A stretch of DNA of 64,000 bases from Bradyrhizobiaceae bacterium (GTDB lineage Bacteria; Pseudomonadota; Alphaproteobacteria; Rhizobiales; Xanthobacteraceae): NCBI GenBank assembly GCA_020853885.1, contig JADYXZ010000014.1, positions 124,001-188,000 of the forward strand, given 5' to 3'. Position 1 is the stretch's first letter, and each line of letters opens with the position of its first letter. Under the pieces are notes generated by a model. That model searched no databases. It was not told the DNA's origin and saw only the letters and a list, made by a program, of their open reading frames with translations. Both the position numbers and the translations under genes were made by a program. Positions 56,888-64,000 of this stretch are shown piece by piece.

Positions 56888-59779
56888 TTGCGTATGGGAC
56901 GTCTCGCCGCGCTCCTGATCGTCGCCGCCGCCTGCGTCGGCGTCGCGCCGGCGCACGCCCTCGAAGCGGTCACGATCCGGCTCGGCACGCCGGCGGTCGA
57001 CCTCCTGCCCGCCGCCGAACGCCACCAGACCGACACCGACCGCCTGCAGGTCTCCACCGCGCCGGGATCGGACGGCATCGTCCGCCGCATCGAGGTACGC
57101 GCGCGCGAGCCGCGCGGCGTCACGAGCTGGGTCGTCTTCGCGCTCGCCAACAACACCGACGAGCAGGTCGACCGGCTGATCGTCGCGCCGCATTACCAGA
57201 TGGCGGGCTCCGGCATCTTCTGGCCCGACCTCGGCAGCGTGCGCATCGTCTCCATCACGCCGAGCCAGGGCTTCCGGCCCGAACGGCAGGCGGCGACCGA
57301 CGCCGACGTCTATATCGTCACGCTCGATCCCGGCACCACCGTCACCTTCGTGGTCGAGCTCACGTCGTCGCTGTTGCCGCAGCTTTATCTGTGGGACCCG
57401 CCCGCCTTCACCGGCAAGGTCAACAGCTTCACGCTCTACAACGGCATCGTCATCGGCATCGCCGGCCTGCTCGCGATGTTCCTCACCATCCTGTTCGTGG
57501 TGAAGGGCTCGATCATGTTTCCGGCCGCCGCCGCGCTTGCTTGGGCTGTGCTCGCCTATATCGGCATCGAGTTCAATTTCTGGACCAAGATCCTCGGTCT
57601 GTCGCCCGCGACCCAGCAATTCGCCCGCGCCGCGGGCGAAGCGATCCTTGCCGCAACGCTGATCGTCTTCCTGTTCGCCTATCTCAATCTCGGCCGCTGG
57701 AACGTGCGTTACTCGCACGTTGCCGCCGGCTGGCTCGCGTTCCTCGCCCTCCTCGTCATGGTGGCGCTCGTCGATCCGCCGATCGCCGCCGGCATCTCCC
57801 GCCTGTCGCTCCTTGCCGTCGCGCTCGTCGGCTTCGGCCTCGTCGTTTATCTATCGACGCACGGCTTCGACCGCGCCGTGCTGCTGATCCCGACCTGGTT
57901 CCTGCTCACCGCCTGGGTGCTCGCGACCGGCCTCACCGTCGCCGGCGTCTTCAAAAACGATCTCGTGGCGCCCGCGCTCCTCGGCGGCCTCGTGCTGATC
58001 GTGATGCTGATCGGTTTCACCGTCATGCAGCACGCCTTCGCCGGCGTCGGCGCCGAGGGCATCGTCAACGACCTCGAGCGCCGCGCGCTCGCCGTCACCG
58101 GCGCTGGCGACATCGTCTGGGACTGGGACGTCGCCCGCGACATGATTTACGCGAGCCACGAGGCCGAGCAGGCGCTCGGCCTGAAGCGCGGCGTCCTGGA
58201 AACCGCAGCCGCCGGCTGGCTCGAATTTCTCCATGCCGCCGACCGCGACCGCTTCAAGATGGCGCTCGACGCCGTGCTCGAGCAGCGCCGCGGCCGCATC
58301 GTGCAGGAATTCCGCCTGCGCGCCGAGGACGGCCACTATCTCTGGTTCAAGCTGCGGGCGCGCCCGGTGGTCGGCACCGACGGCGAAGTGCTGCGCGTCG
58401 TCGGCACCCTGAACGACATCACCGACACCAAGGTCGCCGAAGAGCGGCTCCTGCACGACGCCGTCCACGACAACCTGACCAGCCTGCCGAACCGCGAGCT
58501 CTTCCTCGACCGTCTCGACGCCGCGATCGCGCTCGGCCGCGCCGACGAGGCGCTGCGCCCGACGCTCATCGTCATCGACCTCGACCGCTTCAAGCAGGTC
58601 AATTCCAGCGTCGGCATGGCGGTCGGCGATTCGATCCTGCTCACCATCGCCCGCCGGCTGAGCCGCCTCCTCAAGCCGCAGGATACGCTCGCCCGCATCT
58701 CCGGCGATCAGTTCGCCATGATCCTGCTGTCCGAGCGCGAGCCGGAGCGCATCACCGCGTTCGCCGACACGATCCGCCGTTCCCTGCGCGCGCCGATCGG
58801 CTTCGGCGCCCGGCAGATCTTCCTCACCGCGTCGATCGGCCTCGTCCTGTTCGACGGCCAGACCCGCAACCGCGAGGAGCTGCTGAAGGACGCCGAGCTT
58901 GCGATGTATCACGCCAAGCAGCAGGGCGCGGACCGCATTGAAGTGTTCAAGCCGACCATGCGCTCGGCCAAGATCGACCAGCTCACCCTCGAATCCGATC
59001 TGCGCCGCGCCATCGAGCGCGACGAGATCGCCATCTACTACCAGCCGATCGTCCGCCTCGAAGACCGCACCATTGCCGGCTTCGAGGCGCTGCTGCGCTG
59101 GAATCACCCGCGCCTCGGCCGGCTCGGGCCGTCCGAGTTCATCCCGCTCGCCGAGGAAACCGGGCTCATCTCCGATCTCGGGCGCTTCGTGCTCGAACGC
59201 GCCGCGCGCCAGCTCGTCAACTGGCAGCGGCTCGTGACCGGCGGCGGCCGCCCGATCTTCGTCAGCGTCAATGTCTCGTCGCGCCAGTTGCTGCGGCAGG
59301 ACCTGATTCAGGAGATCAAGGCGATCCTGTCGCGCAACCTGCTGGCGCCCGGCACGCTCAAGCTCGAGCTCACCGAATCCCTCGTCATGGAGAACCCCGA
59401 GCTTGCCGCGCAGATGCTCGCCCGCATCCGCGAGCTCGGCGCCGGCCTCTCGCTCGACGATTTCGGCACCGGCTATTCGTCGCTCGCCTATCTGCAGCGC
59501 TTCCCGTTCGACACCATCAAGATCGACCAGCAGTTCGTGCGCGGCTCCGGCCGCGGCGCGCGCCCGGTGATCCTGCGCTCGATCATCGCGCTCGGCCACG
59601 ATCTCGGCATGGAAGTGGTTGCCGAAGGCGCGGAGAACGACTCCGACGCGGTCGAGCTCTATCAGCTCGGTTGCGAATTCGCCCAGGGCTATGCGTTCGG
59701 CGAGCCGATGACCGCGGACGAAGCGCGCCGGCTGATCTCGCCGACCGAGCCCGCGCTCCGCCGCGCCAAGGCCGGCTGA
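56888..59779 (+). CDS. Membrane-bound PAS-GGDEF-EAL cyclic-di-GMP protein
   Basis: 963-residue protein: signal peptide, an N-terminal periplasmic sensory domain (~27-180), seven spans (~183-377), a PAS domain (~400-517, with DIVWDWDVARDMIYASHEAE), a GGDEF domain (~525-690) and an EAL domain (~697-957). The GGDEF motif reads SGDQF (~604) so cyclase activity is doubtful. The EAL domain keeps FEALLRW, SVNVSSRQL, LELTES, LDDFGTGYSSLAYL, KIDQQFV, AEGAEN and AQGY, so it should be an active phosphodiesterase. Start is TTG at 56888 with GGAGG seven nt upstream, or ATG at 56894. Confidence 0.93.
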   Translation: MRMGRLAALLIVAAACVGVAPAHALEAVTIRLGTPAVDLLPAAERHQTDTDRLQVSTAPGSDGIVRRIEVRAREPRGVTSWVVFALANNTDEQVDRLIVAPHYQMAGSGIFWPDLGSVRIVSITPSQGFRPERQAATDADVYIVTLDPGTTVTFVVELTSSLLPQLYLWDPPAFTGKVNSFTLYNGIVIGIAGLLAMFLTILFVVKGSIMFPAAAALAWAVLAYIGIEFNFWTKILGLSPATQQFARAAGEAILAATLIVFLFAYLNLGRWNVRYSHVAAGWLAFLALLVMVALVDPPIAAGISRLSLLAVALVGFGLVVYLSTHGFDRAVLLIPTWFLLTAWVLATGLTVAGVFKNDLVAPALLGGLVLIVMLIGFTVMQHAFAGVGAEGIVNDLERRALAVTGAGDIVWDWDVARDMIYASHEAEQALGLKRGVLETAAAGWLEFLHAADRDRFKMALDAVLEQRRGRIVQEFRLRAEDGHYLWFKLRARPVVGTDGEVLRVVGTLNDITDTKVAEERLLHDAVHDNLTSLPNRELFLDRLDAAIALGRADEALRPTLIVIDLDRFKQVNSSVGMAVGDSILLTIARRLSRLLKPQDTLARISGDQFAMILLSEREPERITAFADTIRRSLRAPIGFGARQIFLTASIGLVLFDGQTRNREELLKDAELAMYHAKQQGADRIEVFKPTMRSAKIDQLTLESDLRRAIERDEIAIYYQPIVRLEDRTIAGFEALLRWNHPRLGRLGPSEFIPLAEETGLISDLGRFVLERAARQLVNWQRLVTGGGRPIFVSVNVSSRQLLRQDLIQEIKAILSRNLLAPGTLKLELTESLVMENPELAAQMLARIRELGAGLSLDDFGTGYSSLAYLQRFPFDTIKIDQQFVRGSGRGARPVILRSIIALGHDLGMEVVAEGAENDSDAVELYQLGCEFAQGYAFGEPMTADEARRLISPTEPALRRAKAG

Positions 59780-59818
59780 CCAAACAAAAGCACGACGATC
59801 TGAAGTTGGCGCATCTCG

Positions 59819-59953
59819 CGTCATTGCGAGCGAAGCGAAGCAATCCAGCGCATGTTCCGGCAAAGTGAGTACCGGTTGGCCGCCAAGAACATGCGCCACG
59901 CAAAAGCCGCAGAAAGACTGGATTGCTTCGGCGCTGCGCGCCTCGCAATGACG
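59819..59953. repeat. Long palindromic repeat between the GGDEF-EAL gene and yqgE
   Basis: CGTCATTGCGAGCGAAGC at left and GCGCCTCGCAATGACG at right, with CAATCCAG/CTGGATTG further in, form a large inverted repeat around an interior with ACATGC/GCATGT-type arms. Typical dispersed element; no genes. Confidence 0.75.
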
Positions 59954-59970
59954 GCTTGACTTCAAGAAAC

Positions 59971-60588
59971 TCAGGCGTGGCCGGCTTCGGAGGAAAGCTT
60001 GGCCGGGTCGATGCCAATCTTGTGCAGCGCGTGCGCATATTTCGCTTCCGCGTCCATCCCGAAGATCAGCTCCGGATCGGCATCGCAGTGGAGCCAGCCG
60101 TTCGCGTGGATTTCGCTCTCGAGCTGCCCGGGCGCCCAGCCCGCATAGCCGAGCGCGAGCACCGCGCTCGCCGGCCCCTGCCCCTTGGCGATCGCTTTCA
60201 GGATGTCGAGCGTCGCGGTCAGGCAGATGCCGTCATCGATCGGCAGGGTCGAATTCTCGATGAAGAAATCCGCCGAGTGCAGGACGAAGCCGCGCCCCGT
60301 CTCCACCGGCCCGCCCTTCAAGACGCGCACGAGTTCGGCGCGCGGCGGAACCTCGATGAGATTCTCGGTCGGCACCACTTCGAGCTGCACCAAGAGCTCG
60401 CGGAAATCGATGTTCGGTGCCGGCTGATTGACGACGATGCCCATCGCGCCTTCGTCGGAATGCGCGCAGAGGTAGATCACCGTTCGGGCAAACCGCTCGT
60501 CGCGGATGGTCGGCATCGCCACCAGCACCTGGCCGTCGAGATAACCAGGGCGCCGGCTGGGCGGGAGGCTTGTACCGCCGATCTTCAT
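59971..60588 (-). CDS. YqgE/AlgH family protein
   Basis: 205-residue protein of UPF0301: [20 protein letters not shown] near the start, [20 protein letters not shown], then [17 protein letters not shown] and [20 protein letters not shown]. Structure of homologues is known but function is not; AlgH has been linked to alginate regulation in Pseudomonas. It is divergent from the DsbD-like gene and convergent with the GGDEF-EAL gene across a repeat. Confidence 0.95.
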   Translation of the reverse strand: MKIGGTSLPPSRRPGYLDGQVLVAMPTIRDERFARTVIYLCAHSDEGAMGIVVNQPAPNIDFRELLVQLEVVPTENLIEVPPRAELVRVLKGGPVETGRGFVLHSADFFIENSTLPIDDGICLTATLDILKAIAKGQGPASAVLALGYAGWAPGQLESEIHANGWLHCDADPELIFGMDAEAKYAHALHKIGIDPAKLSSEAGHA

Positions 60589-60687
60589 GGTGAAAGTCTA
60601 ACCCCGGAGCCACGCCGTTGCAAAATCCGGCAGGAGCACGGCAGCCATCACGGGAACGTAATTGGGCGACGGAGACGGCCAAGGCAT

Positions 60688-61542
60688 ATGTGCACCATGC
60701 TTTCTTTCATGCGATCCGCGCTCGGCATCCTAACGCTCGCCGGCCTGCTCATGTTCCAGGCAGCCGCAGCGAGCGCGCTCGAATCACCGTGGGCCACTAC
60801 CGGCAAGGCCGACGTGCGTCTCCTTGCCGCCGGCGGATCGCCGGGCGATCCCGCGTTGTTGCGCGCGGGCGTCGAGATCCGGCTCGCGCCGGGCTGGTAC
60901 ACGTACTGGCGCTACGCGGGCGATGCCGGCGTGCCGCCACGCTTCGATTGGAGCAACTCCAGCAATCTTGCATCCGTGGAAGTCCGCTGGCCGGCGCCCG
61001 AGCGCATTCCCGTGGAAGCAGGGCTGCAATCGATCGGCTACAGGCACGATGTGATCTTCCCGCTGGTGCTTCGCGCGAAGGACCCGGCGAAACCCGTCGC
61101 TCTCCGCCTCAAGCTCGACTTCGGCGTGTGCCAGAAGATCTGCATCCCCGCCGACGCCACGCTCGCGCTCGATGTTCCGGTCAAGCTCTCGGCGACGCAG
61201 CCCGGGCTTGCCGCCGCCGAAGCCCGCGTCCCGAAGCAGGCATCGCTTGGCGAAGGCAAGGACTTCACTGTCCTCACGGCGAAAGTCGGCAAAAGCGGGA
61301 AGCCGCGCGCGGTGATCGATGTCGCGGTGCCGGCGGGAAAGCCGTTCGATCTTTTTGCCGAAGGCCCGACCGACGCGTGGGCCTTGCCGCTCCCCGAAAA
61401 GCTCGACGCCGGCGCCGGCAAGGTCCGCTATTCCGTCACGTTCGACGATGCACCGGCAGGCAGCGGCCCAATTCCCTCGCGGCTGCGCCTGACCTTGACG
61501 TCCGGCGAGCGCGCCATCGAGGTCCTCGCGCCGCTCGACTAA
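60688..61542 (+). CDS. DsbD-alpha-like periplasmic domain protein
   Basis: 284-residue secreted protein: signal peptide (ALGILTLAGLLMFQAAAASA) and a beta-rich domain resembling the N-terminal (alpha) domain of DsbD: GAGVEIRLAPGWYTYWRYAG-like sequence, GYRHDVIFPLVLRAKDP and LDFGVCQKICIPADATLALD. The Cys pair CQKIC matches the DsbD-alpha redox site. The membrane and thioredoxin parts of DsbD are absent, so it stands alone. Several ATGs (60688, 60697, 60709) are possible; 60688 is used. Confidence 0.82.
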   Translation: MCTMLSFMRSALGILTLAGLLMFQAAAASALESPWATTGKADVRLLAAGGSPGDPALLRAGVEIRLAPGWYTYWRYAGDAGVPPRFDWSNSSNLASVEVRWPAPERIPVEAGLQSIGYRHDVIFPLVLRAKDPAKPVALRLKLDFGVCQKICIPADATLALDVPVKLSATQPGLAAAEARVPKQASLGEGKDFTVLTAKVGKSGKPRAVIDVAVPAGKPFDLFAEGPTDAWALPLPEKLDAGAGKVRYSVTFDDAPAGSGPIPSRLRLTLTSGERAIEVLAPLD

Positions 61543-61604
61543 ATTGCCGCAGCCGATAGGATGCACGGTCTTTCTCCACTGCATGACGCTTCAGGAGCAT
61601 TGCG

Positions 61605-62090
61605 ATGATCAAGGTGGGCGACAGACTGCCGAACGCGACCTTCCGCATGATCGAGGACGGCAAGATGGTGCCGCGCACGACCGACGACATCTTCAAGGGC
61701 AAGCGCGTGGTCCTGGTCGGCGTTCCCGGCGCGTTCACGCCGACCTGCCACCGCAATCACGTGCCCGGCTTCGTCGCCAATGCCGACTCCATTCGCGCGA
61801 AGAATGTCGACACCATCGCCGTCACCTCGGTCAACGACCACTGGGTCATGCACAACTGGGGCGAGGCGCTGGGCGGCAACGGCAAGCGCGTGCTGTTCCT
61901 CGCCGACCCTGCCGCCGAGTTCGCCAAAGCGATCGGGCTCGACTTCGATGCGAGCGCGGGCCTCGGCGGCATCCGCTCGAAGCGGTACGCCATGCTGGTC
62001 GAGGACGGCGCCGTGAAGGTCCTCAACATCGAGCCGGAGAGCGGCAAGGCGGAAGTGAGCGGCGCCGAAAATATGATCAAGTCGCTCTGA
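61605..62090 (+). CDS. Peroxiredoxin (Prx5/AhpE-like, redoxin family)
   Basis: 161-residue thiol peroxidase: IKVGDRLPNATFRMIEDGKM near the start, the peroxidatic Cys in VPGAFTPTCHRNHVPGFVAN (about residue 49), SVNDHWVMHNWGEALGGNGK and RSKRYAMLVEDGAVKVLNIE. It is the alphaproteobacterial Prx5 type that accepts electrons from glutaredoxin or thioredoxin. Ribosome-binding site AGGAG is 9 nt before the ATG. Convergent with the first YdcH gene. Confidence 0.95.
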   Translation: MIKVGDRLPNATFRMIEDGKMVPRTTDDIFKGKRVVLVGVPGAFTPTCHRNHVPGFVANADSIRAKNVDTIAVTSVNDHWVMHNWGEALGGNGKRVLFLADPAAEFAKAIGLDFDASAGLGGIRSKRYAMLVEDGAVKVLNIEPESGKAEVSGAENMIKSL

Positions 62091-62099
62091 TTCGAATTG

Positions 62100-62306
62100 C
62101 TAAGCAATGATATCCGGAAACAACTGATCGTCGATCCGCGAAATCCGGTCGCGCAACTGCAGCTTGCGCTTTTTCAGCCGCTGCACCTGCAATCGGTCGA
62201 ACCCCGGCGTTGCGAGCAGCGCCTCGATCGCAGCATCGAGGTCCCGGTGTTCCTGTCTCAGCCGTTCGAGTTCGGCCAGCAGTTCCTGCCGTTCCGCTTC
62301 GTCCAT
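62100..62306 (-). CDS. YdcH-family (DUF465) small helical protein, copy 1
   Basis: 68-residue helical hairpin protein (LLAELERLRQEHRDLDAAIE, then LQVQRLKKRKLQLRDRISRI) of DUF465. Function is unknown; such proteins are short dimeric coiled coils. A second, diverged copy lies 200 nt away on the plus strand, arranged divergently. Confidence 0.9.
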   Translation of the reverse strand: MDEAERQELLAELERLRQEHRDLDAAIEALLATPGFDRLQVQRLKKRKLQLRDRISRIDDQLFPDIIA

Positions 62307-62505
62307 TGCCTGCCGCCGCGCCGCGTCGGTATTTGCGGCCCAAATTCAAGTATTGCCCCCGCGCGGCAAGGCCGCAAGCGAGACGCTACAATGACTTCCG
62401 CGGGCGGTGGATTGCCGGTTCCGCAAACCGGCCCCTTGTCGACAGGCGCCATGACCCGTGCCAGACTGTTTTTGTCGGACCCTGAACAATGGAGTGGTCG
62501 AACCC

Positions 62506-62691
62506 ATGAACAGGCATACCGAACTGGCTGGCCTCGAGCGTCAGCATGCAGCTCTAGAGCGTGAAATCGAGATGGAGCTTGCGCGTCCGGGCTTCGATGA
62601 CCTGAAAGTGACCGAGCTCAAGCGAAAAAAACTGCAATTGAAGGACGAGATCGAGCGGCTGCGTCACACCGCCGAGAAAGTCGTTCACTGA
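62506..62691 (+). CDS. YdcH-family (DUF465) small helical protein, copy 2
   Basis: 61-residue helical hairpin (LAGLERQHAALEREIEMELA, then DDLKVTELKRKKLQLKDEIE). The KLQLKDEIERL element is shared with copy 1 (KLQLRDRISRI). Start at 62506 is preferred; in-frame upstream codons to 62458 are not family-like. Followed by a strong terminator at 62730-62761. Confidence 0.9.
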   Translation: MNRHTELAGLERQHAALEREIEMELARPGFDDLKVTELKRKKLQLKDEIERLRHTAEKVVH

Positions 62692-62729
62692 CGGATTGCC
62701 TTTAGCGTTTCTCAAGTTGCGATGCGTAA

Positions 62730-62761
62730 CCGCCGGTCCCGCGACCGGCGGTTTCGTTTTT
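62730..62761 (+). terminator. Intrinsic terminator after YdcH copy 2
   Basis: Perfect 9-bp stem CCGCCGGTC/GACCGGCGG (62730-62738/62743-62751) with loop CCGC, followed by TTTCGTTTTT. Confidence 0.92.
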
Positions 62762-62807
62762 CGCAGAACGCAGCGCGCCGGTCGCGCCGTTAACGTGAAT
62801 CATTGTG

Positions 62808-62846
62808 CCTAATGAATAGGCCTAATTAGTAGCCCTAACTGATAGG
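62808..62846. repeat. Three tandem 13-bp repeats
   Basis: CCTAATGAATAGG, CCTAATTAGTAGC and CCTAACTGATAGG are contiguous (62808-62820, 62821-62833, 62834-62846), each close to CCTAAtnnATAGG and nearly palindromic. They lie 250 nt upstream of the secreted-protein gene in a region with low GC for this window, and may be a regulator's binding array. Confidence 0.7.
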
Positions 62847-63094
62847 ATTAAAATCAAGGTTCCCACGAATTCGATTCATATTTTGATAACTGAAACGTCG
62901 GCTCGTTGAGTTGAAGCCGACGGTGCGATTTCGCGAGTACGCATGCCTCTCGTCTATCGCCGACGCGTCTCCAGAAGCTGGACGCAGAGAAGCCGTTCGA
63001 ACTCCCGCTCAGCGAACCGAAAAACCCGGATGCGCGGACCGCGCCAAGCGCGCGGCCTCACGCCTCCAGTTACGCGTAACGAGTGAGGAGCGTC
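62847..63094. other. Leader region of the secreted-protein gene
   Basis: About 250 nt with no credible gene. It contains CCAGAAGCTGGACGCA (62971-62986), identical to 55387-55402 beside rcdA, within an imperfect hairpin GCGTC...GGACGC. The first 90 nt are unusually AT-rich, which suits a promoter. Confidence 0.5.
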
Positions 63095-63682
63095 ATGAAA
63101 TCTACAAGCAAGATCGTTGCGACTGTGCTGGCGACTGCGATTGCCGCCAGCACCATCTCCCTGCCCGCATTCGCCCATGATCCCCAGAACTACAAGGGTC
63201 CGGGCATCCTGCCGCTCGTGGCAGGCCCGGTGGCGACTGCGGCTCTTGTCGGCTCGTCCAGCACGACTCTCGTGAAGAACTTCCATTTCTGGAAATGGCA
63301 GAGCTGGGGCTGGAACAAGGTCCACTACCTCAAGAGCACCGGCTGGGATGTCTCGAAGGACTTCAAGTTCCACGGCAAGAAGGTCAAGGTTCACGCTGAG
63401 AAGACGACCAAGAGCCACAGCAACATGGGCAAGGCCGTCGTCGGCTGCATCATCGGCTCGGCGGCCGGCGCGATCACCGCGTCGATCCGCAAAGCGACCG
63501 CGCTCGGCAACCCGCCGCGCTGGCGTTCGCAAGCCGAGCATGAGGCGATCGTCAAGTCGGGCTACGAGAAGCAGTTCGAGCTGACGAACGACGAAGCGCA
63601 GACCGCCGTGGCTCTCTGCGGTCTGGGCTCGTTTGCCCTCCACTGGCAGCAGGCTGCCCCGGTCGTGAAGGCGAAGTACTGA
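63095..63682 (+). CDS. Secreted protein of unknown function
   Basis: 195-residue protein with a strong signal peptide (MKSTSKIVATVLATAIAAST, cleavage near AFA-HD). The mature part has a hydrophobic stretch (ILPLVAGPVATAALVGSSST), a Trp/Lys-rich segment (FHFWKWQSWGWNKVHYLKST), a Gly/Ala hydrophobic element (AVVGCIIGSAAGAITASIRK) and a Cys in VALCGLGSF. I recognise no family. ATG at 63095 has a GAGGAG ribosome-binding site. It ends with a strong terminator. Confidence 0.8.
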   Translation: MKSTSKIVATVLATAIAASTISLPAFAHDPQNYKGPGILPLVAGPVATAALVGSSSTTLVKNFHFWKWQSWGWNKVHYLKSTGWDVSKDFKFHGKKVKVHAEKTTKSHSNMGKAVVGCIIGSAAGAITASIRKATALGNPPRWRSQAEHEAIVKSGYEKQFELTNDEAQTAVALCGLGSFALHWQQAAPVVKAKY

Positions 63683-63715
63683 TCCACACCGCGATCAGCA
63701 CGACACACAAAGCAA

Positions 63716-63750
63716 GAAAGCCCGGCGTTCGCGCCGGGCTTTCCGTTTTT
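63716..63750 (+). terminator. Intrinsic terminator after the secreted-protein gene (likely bidirectional)
   Basis: Perfect 12-bp stem GAAAGCCCGGCG/CGCCGGGCTTTC (63716-63727/63732-63743) with TTCG tetraloop, followed by CGTTTTT. On the minus strand the tail TTGCTTTG makes it usable for cspA as well. Confidence 0.93.
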
Positions 63751-63781
63751 GGCAGGATTCGTTTGGATCGTGCAGTGTCGC

Positions 63782-63985
63782 TCAGGCAGCCGAGAGATTC
63801 GTCGCCGCGGTCTTGCCACGCTCGGTGGTGATCTCGTAGTTCACCTTCTGGCCCTCGTTCAGCGTGTACATGCCGGCGCGTTCGACCGCGCTGACATGCA
63901 CGAACACGTCCTTGCCGCCGTCATCCGGTTGGATGAACCCGAAACCCTTCTGAGCATTGAACCACTTCACGGTACCCGTAGCCAT
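63782..63985 (-). CDS. cspA: Cold-shock protein (CspA family)
   Basis: 67-residue OB-fold RNA chaperone: [20 protein letters not shown] with RNP1 [28 protein letters not shown] with RNP2 VFVHVS, and [11 protein letters not shown] at the end. It melts mRNA structure. Many paralogues occur in this order; this one has the family length. Its 5' leader begins at or beyond the right edge, so cold-shock control cannot be judged. Confidence 0.97.
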   Translation of the reverse strand: MATGTVKWFNAQKGFGFIQPDDGGKDVFVHVSAVERAGMYTLNEGQKVNYEITTERGKTAATNLSAA

Positions 63986-64000
63986 CGTATCTTCCTTTCA

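Overview
The window is a compact, GC-rich (mid-60s % by eye) chromosomal segment of an alphaproteobacterium, most likely order Hyphomicrobiales (Rhizobiales) close to Bradyrhizobiaceae/Xanthobacteraceae. Support comes from the gene content and order (tol-pal with ruvCAB; tkt-gap-pgk-fba; rpmE-rcdA-DUF1192; zapA-6S RNA-5-FCL) and from the abundant short palindromic intergenic repeats typical of these genomes. I see no prophage, IS element, CRISPR array, rRNA, tRNA or replication origin. It is mainly a housekeeping region with a few accessory pockets.

Layout. 1-8 kb: partial NADP oxidoreductase, DUF6476 protein, RluD-like pseudouridine synthase, rpoH, a Pro/Ala-rich membrane protein, purA, a VOC dioxygenase-like protein and a DMT exporter. 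8-11 kb: serA and serC (serine synthesis; serC has a hairpin leader). 11-18.5 kb: outer-membrane beta-barrel protein, glmM, DHFR-like protein, LLM flavin oxidoreductase, azlCD amino-acid exporter, FecR-domain protein, and nnrS behind a perfect FNR/FixK-type box. 18.6-27.1 kb: minus-strand cell-envelope block tolQ-tolR-tolA-tolB-pal-cpoB-tilS-ftsH. 27.4-29.2 kb: accessory pocket with a toxin-antitoxin pair, a DUF2852 gene and a TetR regulator; two matching operator-like palindromes tie the last two together. 29.2-32.2 kb: overlapping ruvC-ruvA-membrane protein-ruvB-ybgC operon. 32.3-38.5 kb: TauE exporter, EAL-GGDEF protein, yebC, YmdB-type phosphodiesterase, 5-FCL, 6S RNA, zapA and DUF4164.

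38.7-47.4 kb: carbon-metabolism block tkt, gap, glycolipid-binding-like gene, pgk, class I fba, ThiE-like gene, Sel1-repeat protein and efp. The leaders of gap and efp each carry a copy of a structured repeat with compensatory base changes. 47.5-52.2 kb: SuhB-like phosphatase, a MotA-like/OmpA-like membrane pair, GNAT and an Acg-type nitroreductase. 52.3-56.7 kb: ABC exporter, rpmE, rcdA (regulator of CtrA degradation), DUF1192 and quinone oxidoreductase. Between DUF1192 and rcdA lies a perfect CtrA box followed by three hairpins and a T-tract, which looks like an unannotated CtrA-controlled small RNA or an rcdA attenuator. 56.9-64 kb: large GGDEF/EAL protein, YqgE, DsbD-alpha-like protein, peroxiredoxin, two YdcH-type small proteins, an unknown secreted protein behind tandem 13-bp repeats, and a cold-shock protein.

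How the genes work together: the tol-pal/ftsH/glmM genes maintain the envelope, ruvCAB resolves recombination junctions, tkt/gap/pgk/fba serve glycolysis or the Calvin cycle, and rcdA with the CtrA site points to cell-cycle control. The best candidates for undescribed biology are regulatory: the CtrA-box hairpin locus, the paired TetR operators, the covarying repeat in two leaders, and the tandem 13-mers. All functional assignments rest on reading protein motifs by eye; no database search was run.
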